Assembly (NCBI GenBank): GCA_014218235.1
Contig: CM024758.1
Location: forward strand, 73,480,206-73,544,205
Length of the DNA stretch: 64,000 nt
Direction: 5' to 3'
Source of the DNA: Colocasia esculenta
Taxonomy: Eukaryota; Streptophyta; Magnoliopsida; Alismatales; Araceae
Part shown: in pieces, positions 10,101-20,844 of the stretch
Position numbering within the stretch: position 1 is the first letter of the stretch
Layout of the letters: each line of letters begins with the position of its first letter
Made by a program: the position numbers and the translations under genes
Notes under the pieces: generated by a model
Database searches by the model: none
Told to the model about the DNA's origin: nothing
The model's input: the letters and a program-made list of their open reading frames with translations, nothing else

Positions 10101-10401
10101 GGCGTCCAGGTCTGGACGCTGACTGACACCAGATCAACGGCTAGGGTTGACGCCAAGGTGGCCTTCGGCCAGAACCCTAATTATGCAGAAAACCATGCAT
10201 ATAAGCATATATACATGCAATATGTATATGGTATTATATCCACACTATCATCATGCAATATATACATTATTTATACTTAATATAAACACATGCATACGTA
10301 ATTATACTAATTAATACGTACGTAAATAAGTACATACATACATAAGCACAATTATTCACACATAGATACAAATAATACGACGGAAATTAGAGGGCCTTAC
10401 A
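7130..10401 (-). repeat. 5' LTR of element A (3272 bp)
   Basis: In plus-strand view it reads TGTGACGGCCCTC to GAGGGCCTTACA, so the termini are TG..CA with a short inverted repeat. It matches 1-2206 over the shared part. It carries the hairpin-like AGTCC/GGACT block near 7560, the conserved block at about 8365-8430 and the GGCGTCCA/TGGACGCC inverted repeats near 10067-10118. No clear TATA box is visible where the homologous solo LTR H has one. Confidence 0.93.
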
Positions 10402-10983
10402 CATCAACTAAAATAAAGGAGGAGGATATTCCACAAGTCTGCATCCAGAGTAAATATGGCACTATGAGTTTTCGGGTCATGCCGTTTGGTTTAATTTAAT
10501 AATTCTCCGCAGCTTTCATGCAACTTATGAACATATTTATAGGCCATACTTGGACTAGTTTATAGTGTGTCATTGATGACATCCTTATTTACTCCAAATC
10601 CAAGAAGAACATGAGGAACACTTGAAGTTGCTCTGCAAGTGCTCAGAGATAATCAACTCTATGCTAAACTTAGTAAGTGTGAATTCTGGATGGAGGAGTG
10701 TCTTTCCTTGGTCACATCATATCTAAGGAGGAATCTCTGTGGATCCATCTATGGTGGAGGCGGTAAAGAACTAGGAAAGGCCGACAACTGTGTCGGAGAT
10801 TAGGAGCTTTCTGGGTTTAGCCGTTTTTATCGTCACTTCATTAAAGATTTCTCAAGATAGTTGTACCATTAACCAGCTTACCAGAAGGAGAATCCATTTG
10901 CGTGGACTGATGAATGTGAAGAAGTTTCAAGGCATTGAAAGGGCACCTTACCTCGGCACCCGTACTGACACTGCCAGTTGCTA
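10402..10983 (+). pseudogene. pol: Element B1 pol remnant: RT palm and connection
   Basis: In changing frames one can read an RT stretch resembling FRVMPFGL, a VIDDILIYS active-site box, VSFLGHIIS and SEIRSFLGLA. Several internal stops and indels break it. It starts abruptly at the element A insertion point and cannot encode a working RT. Confidence 0.85.
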
Positions 10984-11345
10984 GGGGTAGTTTTGAAGTA
11001 TACACTGATGCGGGATCGGCCTAGGCTGTGTGCTGATGCAAAATGGGAAAGTTATATGCTACGCGTCCAGACAATTGAAGAAGCACGAGGATAATTATCC
11101 TGTACATGATCTGGAGCTAGCTGCTGTAGTTTTCGCGTTGAAGATATGGCGTCATTATCTATATGGTGAGAAATTCATTGTGTTTTCTTACCATAAAAGC
11201 TTGAAGTATTTGTTTTCTCAGTAGGACTTGAATATGAGACAGCGGAGGTGGTTGGAGTATCTCAAAGACTTTGACTTCACGATCCAATACCATCCAGGAA
11301 AAGCAAATGCTGTGGCGGATGCTCTAAGTAGAAAGCCAATGATCA
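10984..11345 (+). pseudogene. pol: Element B1 pol remnant: RNase H
   Basis: The longest piece (11030-11224) contains VICYASRQLKKHEDNYP, HDLELAAVVFALKIW and YLYGEKF, followed by a Y in place of the usual Asp in the DHKSLKY box. A stop at 11221 precedes the YHPGKANAVADALSRK segment. The catalytic Asp change and the stop indicate inactivity. Confidence 0.85.
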
Positions 11346-12500
11346 CATTGTCAAGTTTAATGGTGGACGAATGAAGTTATTAGAGGACTTCGCCAAGTTA
11401 AATATTGATGCTGACATCATAAAGAAGGGATGCCTTTTTTCTAGTGTTAGAGCACAACCTACACTATTGGAGGACATCACAACACTCCAAGACAATGACC
11501 CCGTACTTGTGGAGATTAAGGCTAATCTAGACCAAAGGCCGGTTTCTCATTAACTGATGATGGAAGACTATTGTTCCGGGATCGAGTCTGTGTACCCGAC
11601 CATGCAGAGACAAAGAAAATAATTATGGATGAGGCTCACAAGACCAAGTATACCATTCATCCTGGAACTACCAAAATGTATCAAGATTTGAAAAGAAGCT
11701 TTTGGTGGCCTAATATGAAGAGAGGTGGCGGAATATGTCGCCCGATGCTTAACATGTCAAAAGGTCAAGGCGGAACACTTGCGACCCGCAGGTAAACTCA
11801 AACCCCTAGAAATCCCGGCATGGAAATGGGAAGGGATAGGGATGGACTTTATTTTCGGACTATCTAGATCTAGAGGTGGATTCGATGGTATCTGGGTTAT
11901 TGTCGACCGCTTAACTAAGTCGGCTCACTTCTTGCCAGTGAAGAATAAGTGGTCAGTAGATGTTCTGGCTGCATTGTATGTGAATGAAATAGTCAGATTA
12001 CAGTAGCAGTGTCTATGTGTCTGATAGAGACCCTAGGTTTACATCCCACTTTTGGAAAGGACTGCACTACTCCTTGGATCTAAACTTTAGCACGGCTTTC
12101 CATCCACAGACAGATGGTCAGACGGAGAGAACCAACCAGGTGATTGGATATGCTTAGAGCATGTGTCCCAGATTTTGGAGGTAGCTGGCATGAACACTTA
12201 TCTCTCGTGGAGTTCGCCTACAATAATAGTTATCAAGCTAGCATTCAAATGGCACCATTTGAAGCACTCTATGGCAGGAGTTGCCGATCTCCAATATGCT
12301 GATATGAAGTTGGCGAAAAACAAATGCTAGGACCATAGATGATAAGGAAACCATAGAGAAGGTAAAGCTTATTAAAGAAAGAATGGCAGTGGCGCAGCAA
12401 AGAAAAAAGGCATATGCAGATAATAGAAGAAGAGACCTGGAGTTTCAGGTTGGGGAACATGTATTCTTAAAAGTGTCTCCAGGCCGTGGGATCAGGCGTT
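11346..12500 (+). pseudogene. pol: Element B1 pol remnant: integrase
   Basis: Frames 11571-11795 and 11725-12006 together cover the zinc finger (HKTKYTIHPG, CLTCQKVKAEH) and the start of the core (GMDFIFGLSRS, VIVDRLTKSAHFLP). A stop at 12004 breaks the core. The later FHPQTDGQTERT and FAYNNSYQAS segments are still readable at about 12100-12250. Confidence 0.85.
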
Positions 12501-12516
12501 TTGGCATTAAAGGCAG

Positions 12517-12927
12517 TTGTCACCAAGGTTTGTTGGGCCTTTCGAAATCCTTGAAAGAATCGGCGAGGTGGCATATCGTCTCGCTTTACCACCACAAATG
12601 GATGGAATACATAATGTGTTCCACATATCCATGTTGAAAAAGTATGTACGGGATCCATGGCATGTCATAGAATATGAGCTCCTGGAATTCAACAAAGACG
12701 GAACATATCAAGAGAAGCCAATTAAGATCGTAGACCGGGAACTGCGCCAATTAAGAAACAAGATCATCCCACTAGTAAGGGTTAGATGGAATCAACGCAT
12801 GGATGAAGATGACACGTGGGAAACCGAGGAAGCAATGCGCAAAAGATACCGGAGCTATTCACAAGTAAGTACACCTCACTTGTACAATAACTTTCTATAT
12901 ATGAATTTTAGGATCAAATTCTCTTAA
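12517..12927 (+). pseudogene. pol: Element B1 pol remnant: integrase C-terminus and chromodomain
   Basis: This 136-codon open stretch contains MSPRFVGPFEILERIGEVAY, VFHISMLKKYVRDP, and a chromodomain with LRNKIIPLVRVRW and DTWETEEAMRKRY. It ends at the polypurine tract. It is the best-preserved part of B1, but the upstream gene is broken. Confidence 0.87.
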
Positions 12928-12937
12928 GTGGGGAGGG
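12926..12937 (+). other. Polypurine tract of element B1
   Basis: AAGTGGGGAGGG directly precedes the LTR start TGTAGCACCCGAG. Confidence 0.88.
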
Positions 12938-15900
12938 TGTAGCACCCGAGAAATTTTAACTATATAAAAATTCAAATAAATGGAAATAAATAATTTCCAT
13001 AATATCAAAGTATTTAAAACATACGAATCATTATCGTATGTGTTAAAACACATCGGACAAATCCGTAAAATTATAAATCAACCCAAACATTATTACTAAA
13101 TGTTCCACAAGGAAATTGGTGACAAGAAAAATCAGATTAGCCAAGTTAAAGTGTTTCGCGACTTATTATCGTAAATCATGAATAAGTCGAACAATCATTA
13201 TCACACGTACTTGGATGAGTCAACAAATTAAATAAAAATCATATACGGACATAAAATAATATCCTCTAATGACCCATCAAGAAATTTGGGTCAATAAAAA
13301 GCATTTGGACTAGGTTAAGAGATATTGTGACTGATTATCCAATTAGGAAATAAGTCGGAAAACCGTTAACATGAAAATACAACGCAACCAAAAATTTAAT
13401 AAAAGTGTTGGAGAGACTCCCAACATTATATATTAATGACCCAATATCTTAATTGGGCCAATGGACCACATGACCCAAAAATCAAATGAATCTAGAAAAT
13501 GCATGGAATTCGTAGCTTAAATTAGCTGAAATTAAAAAGAGGCTATTAGAGTTGAATTGGGAAGAGATCTTGCACTCTTGGCAACCAAATTTGTGCCTAC
13601 CCACCCATGGAGGTTGCTTGATGGCCAAGACTCTCTAATGGTGGGAGAGATCTTCAAATTTTGGAAAGACACAAGCCAATCCCGCAACCCTTCCTCATAG
13701 TTACAATAGGACTCCTAAATACCTTGGTTGCTTAAATACTCTTCACCCAAACCCTAGGGACGAGTTTACAACTTTATGGGGTCGTGGAGGAGCTCTTGGG
13801 GCTGGGGAGCTGTGGATCGACCACAAGAAGGACATCTTCTTCCCCCGTTCGTCTGCTGCGACCTGCACAAACTGTCCACTTAAAGACGCTCAAAGGTAGG
13901 CCAAACCTAAACCAAACCTTGCAAGGCTTATACCCCTGGAAATAGGGTCATGTCTACATCCTAACCCAAGTGGAATGCCTAAATTCCATGCAGTATACAC
14001 GGAGTATTAAGCATTTTCCTCCAAGTGGTCTGAACACGGGTTTTCTGGAAAAATGGGACTTCTTCAACCCAGAAGGTAGGTTTTCTCGGGCCAAACCTAA
14101 CATATCCTATACCAATGTGTAGAGCATCAAGTTAACTTTCATTTCCCACTGGTTGCATCGAATTCCATTGAGTAGATTTTGAGTTATAAGCGTTTTCCCC
14201 AAGTCGCGCACTGTTAGGGCTTTTTTCCATTCTTTATATGTTGCATACGATTTGAGACTGAATTAGAGCAAAACCACAACATGAAAGTCTTTCTACTAGT
14301 TGTCCTCGTCATGTCTTGTGTTGATGTTTTGTCTAAATGTCATTATTTAGAGAGTTATAAGCATGATAAGAGGGTCTCTACATGACACAACGTTTTCGGG
14401 TTGCACTTGGTTTTACGTTTGTGTTGGACTTGATTAAAACATTTGAAACCATCATTGTTTTCTAATTCCGATTTACTGGAAGCACCCTTGCATGTCTAGG
14501 TTGGTTTAAAACTGGTTTTGTTATTTTTCATTCACTGTACAATTTGTTCTTAAGTTTAGAACAACTCTGTGTCAAAAAGGGAAAGTCTGGTCCGCAATCC
14601 AAAGCGATGTCCTTTCTCTGGCAGACGCAGGCCAAGGACCTGAGAACGTGATGGCTCGATAGGCCGTGTTCTCAAGCAGATCGCGACAAGAATTCCATCG
14701 GGATCTGATCGCGACCGGACCGCCGTCGCGACCTGACCTCCAGGTCTGACAGCCATGTCGCCTTCTTCATATGAACCCATCGCGAACTGCCTGCCTGATC
14801 AGACAAGCCTGTCGCGATCCTTACAAGGCACTGTCACAATCTGATCTGACCCCGTCGTGATCCTTATAAGGGTTTGTCGCGACCTCAGGATTTTTCATGA
14901 AACCCCACTTATTTTCTTGAAAATCTAACTGCTGTACCTGATGTTTGTTTAACTATATATGATTTTTAGCATGTAATTCACATGTCTTAGGTCTGATCAT
15001 TGCATGATGGTTATTTAATGGCTTAAAAGTTGTTAACCCATTTAAAAGTTTTAATTACATGAAGGATATTCTAATTGCTCTTTAAATGTTATGATCCATT
15101 CATGCAACTTGTGATTCAATCTTTCTATTATTCTACCATGTTTTAAATGATAATTATTATTCTTAAAACTTGCAAACTCATGTGTAGTTAAATGCATTGT
15201 TCAATTCGTGCCATCATGTTAAGTGTTTTCCGCAAGTTTAAAACCGATGGTTTGTGGATTGAGATGCGTACTCACTACACACTTGCACTGTTAGGCAGCC
15301 CTTTCTTGGGAATTTGGAAGCTCTCTACCGGTCATTCCGAATCGGTAGACTAGTGACCTTTTCTCCAAGGCCTCTGTAATCTCCTCTGACCATGGATTCC
15401 CACATGGCCGACGAGTTGGTTGTACCATTCAAGTTCCCGGAGATAGTGTGCACTTCCTTTCTCATCTTGTTCTCGTGAGTGTGATCTACAATCTAGACTA
15501 AAGCCATTAATGTAAAGATTAACTAAGGTATAAATCGTACCGTTATGCTGCCGAATTTATCTCTTGACCATTGTTATCATGAAATCATGTTCAATTACTT
15601 ATTACTTGTTCCATCATCATCATGAACATGACGTTACACATGCTACATTTTGAAACTCTCACTGGCCATTATAATGACTGTGGGTATCTACATTTAAAAT
15701 TTTACATGTGATGCTGACCGGGCACGGTGAGTGTCCAAGGGCTCCAGTCTAGCCCCAATGATGGAGAGTCATAAATATATTGTTAACCATGGGTATAATG
15801 ATTACTGGCGTTGCATCTGCGCTGGGAGTCTTGCTTGCTTGTTGAATGATAGATACAATAACCACATACACGTGTCCTGGTGTACATTCTTGATGGGTCT

Positions 15901-16704
15901 TTTCTGGTGTACATTAGTGTCTATGTGCCTGATTAGTGTTACTCGATCGTGCTCGTACATTCTTGCTTGCTTGCTTGCATGATATGGTCATCCTGCATTT
16001 AATGCAACTAGTGATATCTTGCGTTCTTGAAAACTATTGACATCAAGTGAAATCTTACGTGCTTGTACAAAGTGATCTATTGCTAGTTCTATCTTGTCAT
16101 CTTGTTCTAAAATCTTGTTCTATCATGATCACTCTATCTAGCTTATTTCATGCATTATGTTTTAATGAGTTTTATTCGTACATGCATATCATGACATTCA
16201 TCATGCTTACCTAGTTCTAAATTGCTAATCACCTATATCATTGCCCGCACATTGAGATATAAATCCTACTGGGCTAGTTTGCTCACCCCCCCCCCCTACT
16301 TTTACCCAATCTAGGTGACTATGAAGTTCAAGAGGAAGAGCAAGTCGAGGATGGGAATGCGTCCGAGTGATGAGCGTTCCAACTATGAGCCTAGTTATAT
16401 TAATTTGCTTTGAGAGTTAGAACATGTAGTAGGAAGTGAGGAGTATTATGTACTTTTCCTTTTATTGAGTCTAGTGTTATCCCATAGTCTAATAGTTGTA
16501 ATAGTTCCATTTTGAATACAATAAGTTGAGATTTGAATAAATAATTAGTTGAGTTCAATATTTGGGCCCTGATGATGTATGTTGTTATACATTTAGTGCG
16601 TGCTAGCTAGAGGCTTATTTGCCGACTGTTCACGTCTCGGGTTATCGTCTCGAATTATTTCCAATTATTATTAATATCCGCTGCGTAATTCTCGGGACGT
16701 GACA
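12938..16704 (+). repeat. 3' LTR of element B1 (3767 bp)
   Basis: The termini are TGTAGCACCCGAGAA and TTCTCGGGACGTGACA, an imperfect inverted pair. The second LTR is outside the window, so boundaries rest on the polypurine tract and terminal inverted repeat. It contains a cluster of TCGCGA palindromes (14681-14882), an 11-C homopolymer near 16286, and the CTCACCC then pyrimidines then AGGTGA signature at 16281-16320. No gene is supported. Confidence 0.82.
14681..14882. repeat. TCGCGA palindrome cluster in the B1 LTR
   Basis: TCGCGA occurs at 14681, 14709, 14726, 14780, 14812 and 14877, with a TCGTGA variant at 14855. Spacing is irregular. A related GTCGCGA motif recurs in elements B2 and E. 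Confidence 0.75.
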
Positions 16705-18582
16705 GTCGCAATGGCATCGCGACGGCCTGGAGGGCCGCGACAGTGCCTGTGTGTGTCTCGGGTGTCCTGTGGGCCCGGTTGTGTGTCGACGTGTGCCCTA
16801 GGGCAGGCCTTGCCCTTAGGACGTTCTGGAAGGGAACGCGGCAGGTTGCCGCCCTGCGTTCAGTGAGCGAAGGTGACACCTTTGTGGCCGTGTCCTTGCA
16901 GTGGTGCCAGGAGGGTCACGTCTGTCTAATAATCGATTGATTGGCGGTCAATCGATTATTAGCAGAGTGACAAGTTTCCGTGTTGATGGTAGTGTTCTGA
17001 GGCTCCGGATTTTTCGTGCATGTTTGGTTGGCGGACGGCCCTCTTGAGGGTCCGTGCGTGCCTCTCGCTCGCTGGGCTTGTCGTGTGTTACAAGCCAGCA
17101 GTTTGGTGTGGTTCCTGTTGTGCTTGCCCTGCCTTTCGCTCGGTGCTTGGCACTTGAGGGCTTGTCCCATTCAGAGGTTGTCTCTGATTCCTGGGACCCC
17201 CGTCCTCGTGAGCCTGTTGAGGGTGGCTCCGAGCTATGAGCGTGCTCGAGTTGGCAGCCCACGTGAGCGGACTCTGGAGCTGAGGGGAAAACGAGGTTTG
17301 GACAGCGGCGCTGAGTCGTTTGTAGAGCTCTCTTGTCTGGTTCTGGGACGCCGAGGGGGTTCGGTGCTTTCCTGGCGTCGACCAGACAGTCCTTTATCTC
17401 ACTTCCTCGCTCTACGTTGGTTCCGGAGCCACGTAGGGAGGTTAGGCGTGGGGCCGCAGCTTGGCCAGGCTGCGGTGTTGTGTGTGTTGTGTGTTTCTGT
17501 GGCGGCTCTGTCTCGCCCATGCGTGGGAGCGGAGGCAGGAGCTAGGCTAGCGAGCAGAGTGTGTGTGGACTGTGGTCCCCCCCTCTTGGCTGCTAGCGGC
17601 GGTGGCTTGGTTGTTTGTTGTGACAACATTTTCTCACGACGTTTCCAAGTGTTCTCCACTGCCCTAGCTTGTACGGCGGTTATAGCCTGGCCGTGCATGG
17701 TTTCCGTGGGCGTCGTTGGTCTGGCCTTGTGCAGACCAGTGCTTATGGTGGTTTCCGCTCGATGTTCTCTCAGTACCGTAGTTCCATTCTTGGGTGCCAG
17801 TCTGTAGTGGCACCGGCGTGTGTAGCTTCTCGACCTTGCGGTGTATCCGAGGTCCGGGGTGGTTCTGCTTGTGGGCCCTCGGCCCTATGGAGGTCTGAGG
17901 TGGCCGTGCTTGCGGTGAGACGTCGTTCTCACCTAGTTGTTGTGTGATCTCGGCGAGTGTGCCTAGGGTTGCTTTCACTGTGTGCCTGACTCCGTTGGTT
18001 CCTGCGGGAGTCGTGTGTGTGGCCCGACCTCGGTTGGTGGTCGTAGCATTGCGCTGTTTTCTTCTGCTGCTTAGTAGTACCCTGCTGTAGGTGTTCCTCG
18101 CTTTACAGCTTTCTAGGGTAGTTTCTTGTTTTCGGAGTTCCTTTTGCTCTGGCCGGTGAGGACTGGTAATCCCTACTGGGCCTTGTTCGTGAGGCTCACC
18201 CCCCTACTTCCTTCAGCTAGGGGCTCGTCGTCGTGTGAGCTCAGTGTCGGACGGGTAGCAAAGGCGGCTGTGGCGCCATGGTGTTGTCAGCAGCAGTGAG
18301 AGTGAGCATTGTGAGCTCTTGTAGCCGAGTGAGCTGAGAGTTGTGCTTTGTAAATCCTCGGGGTATGCCCCTTAAGGACTGCACCTTTGTTCTTGTACCT
18401 ATGCTTTTGCTTGGGACACGTTGTACAGACCTTTGTATATTGTACATATTGCTATAGTTATTTAAATTCAGTACATATTTTACTAGACTATTTCTTCTAA
18501 CCCTTCCGGATCTTCGAATCTGTGGGTGGCGGCGCGACCCCTCGGGGCCCCTGGAGAGGGTCTGGGAGGTCGGGTCGTTACA
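16705..18582 (+). repeat. LTR fragment of element B2 (3' part), GC-rich
   Basis: After the B1 LTR a GC-rich sequence begins GTCGCAATGG and runs to GGTCGGGTCGTTACA at 18582. Its end resembles gypsy LTR ends here (pyrimidine-rich GCTCACCCCCCTACTTCC at about 18196, final ..TTACA). It shares GTCGCGA-type motifs with element E. The left part is outside the window. A 263-codon open frame at 17016-17807 lies wholly inside it and has no recognisable domain; I regard it as chance in GC-rich DNA. Confidence 0.6.
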
Positions 18583-18681
18583 GAATTGTGATCGAATATA
18601 TTTCGATCACTAATTATCAATGTTAGTGACTGAAATATTCAGTCTCAGATTTGATCCCTACTTCCGCTTTTTCTTGTAGTG
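18583..18681. mobile_element. Right terminus of a CACTA (En/Spm-like) transposon
   Basis: The sequence ends TTTTTCTTGTAGTG, the inverse of the CACTACAAGAAAAA terminus of plant CACTA elements. Short inverted subterminal motifs (TGATCGAA, TTCGATCA) precede it. The B2 LTR appears inserted into it, since the other end is not in the window. Confidence 0.55.
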
Positions 18682-18994
18682 TCATTAGGTGGGGTGTAGT
18701 TTGATAACTGGGCCATCACCTACTGAATCAGGTTCAACATTTGAGCTTTATAAATTGAGCAAGAAGACCGAGATTTACCCTTTTCCAAAAGATAAAAGAT
18801 ATGGTCTTCAAAGAATCTCACTTGGTTATTGAGGAAAATGATTTGTGTGTTTTATAAGGCTAATATGCACATCTTAGCTTAAAGACATCTTTAAAAGGAT
18901 AATATCTAACTTGCACCAAAGAACTGGGACAGGGCCTTTTGGGGGTTGTGAAACTTCACTTTTGTAATATTTGCACTATGTGAGAACCAAGCAT
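18682..18994. other. Unassigned spacer between two CACTA termini
   Basis: This is A/T-rich sequence with no open frame or repeat that I recognise. It may be pre-insertion host DNA or an old element. The last three bases before the next CACTA end are CAT. Confidence 0.4.
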
Positions 18995-19362
18995 CACTAC
19001 AAAAAATAATACATTTGTCAGCGGCTATAAACCGTTGATGAAAGATAAAAAATCGTTGACATAGACATATGTCAGCGGCCGCAAAGCCGTTGGCAAAGTC
19101 GTTGACAAATAAGTCGTCTACTAATATTTGTCAGCGACCATGAGGGCCGTTGACATATTGTTCATATGTCAGCGTTGAAGCCGCTGACATATGTTTGATA
19201 TTCCAATGATCTAAAGCCGTTTACATGTAAGAGATATGTCAGTGGCTAGGAGCCGCTGACATAAGTGAATATGTCAGCAGCTTTTTCTAGCCGCTGACAA
19301 AAATGTAAACTTAAAAAAAAAAAAATCTGACCCGATCTCTTCCACCAACCCGACCCGACCTC

Positions 19363-19611
19363 ATCCTCGCTGCCCGCTCCGCTTCTTCCGCAAGTTCTTC
19401 TGCGGTGCCGACCCTCACCTTGGATCTCTCTCACCCGGCCTCCTTGTCGTCTGCCTCGTCACCGAGGGGTGTAGCCGGAGGTGGGGGGAATTCGCTGTTC
19501 GTCTCCGTGAACTCGGTGGGTTACAAGGTCTTCTTGCTACTTCTGCAGTTCCTCTACAGCGGCCAGGTCTCCATCGCCCCGCAGAAGCACGAGACCAGAT
19601 CCAATTGCAGC
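19363..19611 (+). pseudogene. BOP: Captured fragment of BLADE-ON-PETIOLE/NPR5-type gene, exon 1
   Basis: The translation shows ILAARS, then RKFFCGADP in a second frame, then VNSVGYKVFLLLLQFLYSGQ and VSIAPQKHETRSNC. Order and spacing match the BTB/POZ domain and following region of BOP1/BOP2 (NPR5/6), transcriptional co-factors of leaf and flower patterning. Two frameshifts separate the three pieces and both exon ends are missing. It starts and stops inside the CACTA element, so it is a transduplicated fragment. The family assignment is from recognition of the motif, without a search. Confidence 0.78.
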
Positions 19612-19619
19612 GTAATCTT

Positions 19620-19906
19620 TTTCCTTCAGGTTTGCATGCATTCTGTAAGCTTTCTCTTTGGTCATCAGCATCACATACAAGAGGATGATTCATTGTTTCA
19701 GCAGAGCGACGCACATTAGCGAATTCCTGCCTTTCACCGTCATTGCTACCTGTAACAATTGCCAGCTCATTCACTCTAGCTTCGTCAATATACCCAGAGC
19801 TCCCAAGATTCTGTGCATTTGGTACTTCCACATAAGGACAATTTGAATCAAGGATCTCATTGTGATCATATGCCTGGCTGTGCAAAACAACCAACTCCAC
19901 AGTCAC
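19620..19906 (-). pseudogene. Possible second captured exon, unknown gene
   Basis: On the minus strand about 95 codons are open, including LVVLHSQAYDHNEILDSNCP and RVNELAIVTGSNDGERQEF. The composition is unlike the flanking GC-rich and subterminal DNA, and it is preceded by an A/T-rich stretch ending TATAAGCAG that resembles a splice acceptor. I do not recognise the protein. It overlaps only the 3' edge of the BOP fragment region, in opposite orientation. Confidence 0.45.
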
Positions 19907-20564
19907 ACCTGCTTATAAAAAACAAAATGAATCATTTCTCGGATGTGAGGATGTCCAGACTACTAATATGTATTCAATATGCAAATAACTATTTCGGATG
20001 TGAGGCTATCCAGTGAGAATGCATCAAATGTATTCAATATGCACGAGACCAGATCTGGTTGCAAGTACATTTCAATTTCTCCTGCTTTCCATGGTTGATG
20101 AAAACAGAGAGGGATGCGGCACTCTGCATCTTCTCTCCCGGCGACGGGTACGGAATCGCGAGCTCGCACGCAGCCTTCTGCTCGATCGCCGCTCCCTTTC
20201 ATTCCCCACCCTCGACGTACGATGGTTGGGATGATCCTGGTCTGGAGCAGGGAGGGGGGGGCGGCGGGCGGGTGGGTGGGTCTGGTGACAGAGCAGGGAG
20301 GGGGTGGGACGGGTGGGTGGGGTGTTTTTTTTTTGTTTTAAGTTGCTACATTTGTCAACGGTTTATATAGCTGCTGACAAATGTACCATTTATCAGCGGC
20401 TTTACATAGCCGTTGATAAATATTGTTCCAATGGGTGGGAAAATTCTCGCCAATTTTTCATTAGTATATGTCAACGGCTCTCCGTAGCCGTTGACATATG
20501 TTACGTTTATGTCAATGGCTCTCCGTAGCATTGACATATGTTACACTTATGTCAACGACCAACA

Positions 20565-20664
20565 NNNNNNNNNNNNNNNNNNNNNNNNNNNNNNNNNNNN
20601 NNNNNNNNNNNNNNNNNNNNNNNNNNNNNNNNNNNNNNNNNNNNNNNNNNNNNNNNNNNNNNNN
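20565..20664. other. Assembly gap (100 N)
   Basis: Exactly 100 N, a conventional placeholder for a gap of unknown size. The right end of the CACTA element and the start of element C's left LTR are both missing here. Confidence 0.99.
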
Positions 20665-20844
20665 TCCTTCAATCGACTGCTTCATTTCTGACTTCGGCTG
20701 TGGCAGTCGAATGCTGAGTCCGCCTGCAACACTTAGTCAAAATTTAGCTTCCGGGGGCGCTGCCCCCGGAGACCCCCGCAAGGGGCGCTGCCCCCTTGAC
20801 CCCTTATGGAGATCTGCTTCAGAGTTCGGGCTCCACATTCTAAC
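20665..20844. other. Sequence right of gap with GC-rich twin hairpin
   Basis: It is not clearly alignable to the element C LTR until about 20845. It holds two adjacent GC hairpins: CCGGGGGC-GCT-GCCCCCGG at 20751-20769 and a similar CAAGGGGC/GCCCCCTTG pair at 20779-20798. No gene is seen. Confidence 0.6.

Larger units (their letters stand above)
1..10401 (-). mobile_element. Element A: Ty3/gypsy chromodomain LTR retrotransposon (Tekay/Del-like), left end outside window
   Basis: On the minus strand the order is 5' LTR (7130-10401), iMet primer binding site, gag, protease, RT, RNase H, integrase, chromodomain, polypurine tract and 3' LTR (1-2206, cut by the window edge). The very large LTRs and the C-terminal chromodomain point to the Tekay/Del chromoviruses; that lineage call is inference. 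The two LTR copies differ mostly by single-base indels, so the insertion looks young. It sits inside the pol gene of element B1, whose sequence resumes at 10402. The left target-site duplication is outside the window; the right flank is CATCA. Confidence 0.93.
10402..16704 (+). mobile_element. Element B1: decayed Ty3/gypsy chromovirus, 3' half
   Basis: Plus-strand pol remains (RT palm through chromodomain), a polypurine tract and a full 3' LTR. The 5' half lies left of element A, outside the window. Many stops and frameshifts show this is older than A. The right flank after the LTR is GTCGC, inside element B2. Confidence 0.9.
18995..20564. mobile_element. CACTA-type transposon carrying captured gene fragments; right end lost in gap
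   Basis: It begins CACTACAAAAAATAA. Dense subterminal repeats of the type TGTCAGCGGCT with the inverse AGCCGCTGACA fill 19015-19310 and reappear inverted at 20346-20560, just before the N gap. The internal part (19324-20330) is unlike transposase and includes host gene pieces. With no transposase visible it is probably non-autonomous. Confidence 0.82.

Noticed and set aside
16948..17807. Open frames of 190 codons (minus) and 263 codons (plus)
   Set aside because: They overlap each other in GC-rich LTR sequence of element B2, have no recognisable domain and do not end at any gene-like signal.
18583..18681. Part of an LTR instead of a CACTA end
   Set aside because: The TTTTTCTTGTAGTG terminus and inverted subterminal motifs fit CACTA better, though confidence is moderate because the partner end is not in the window.
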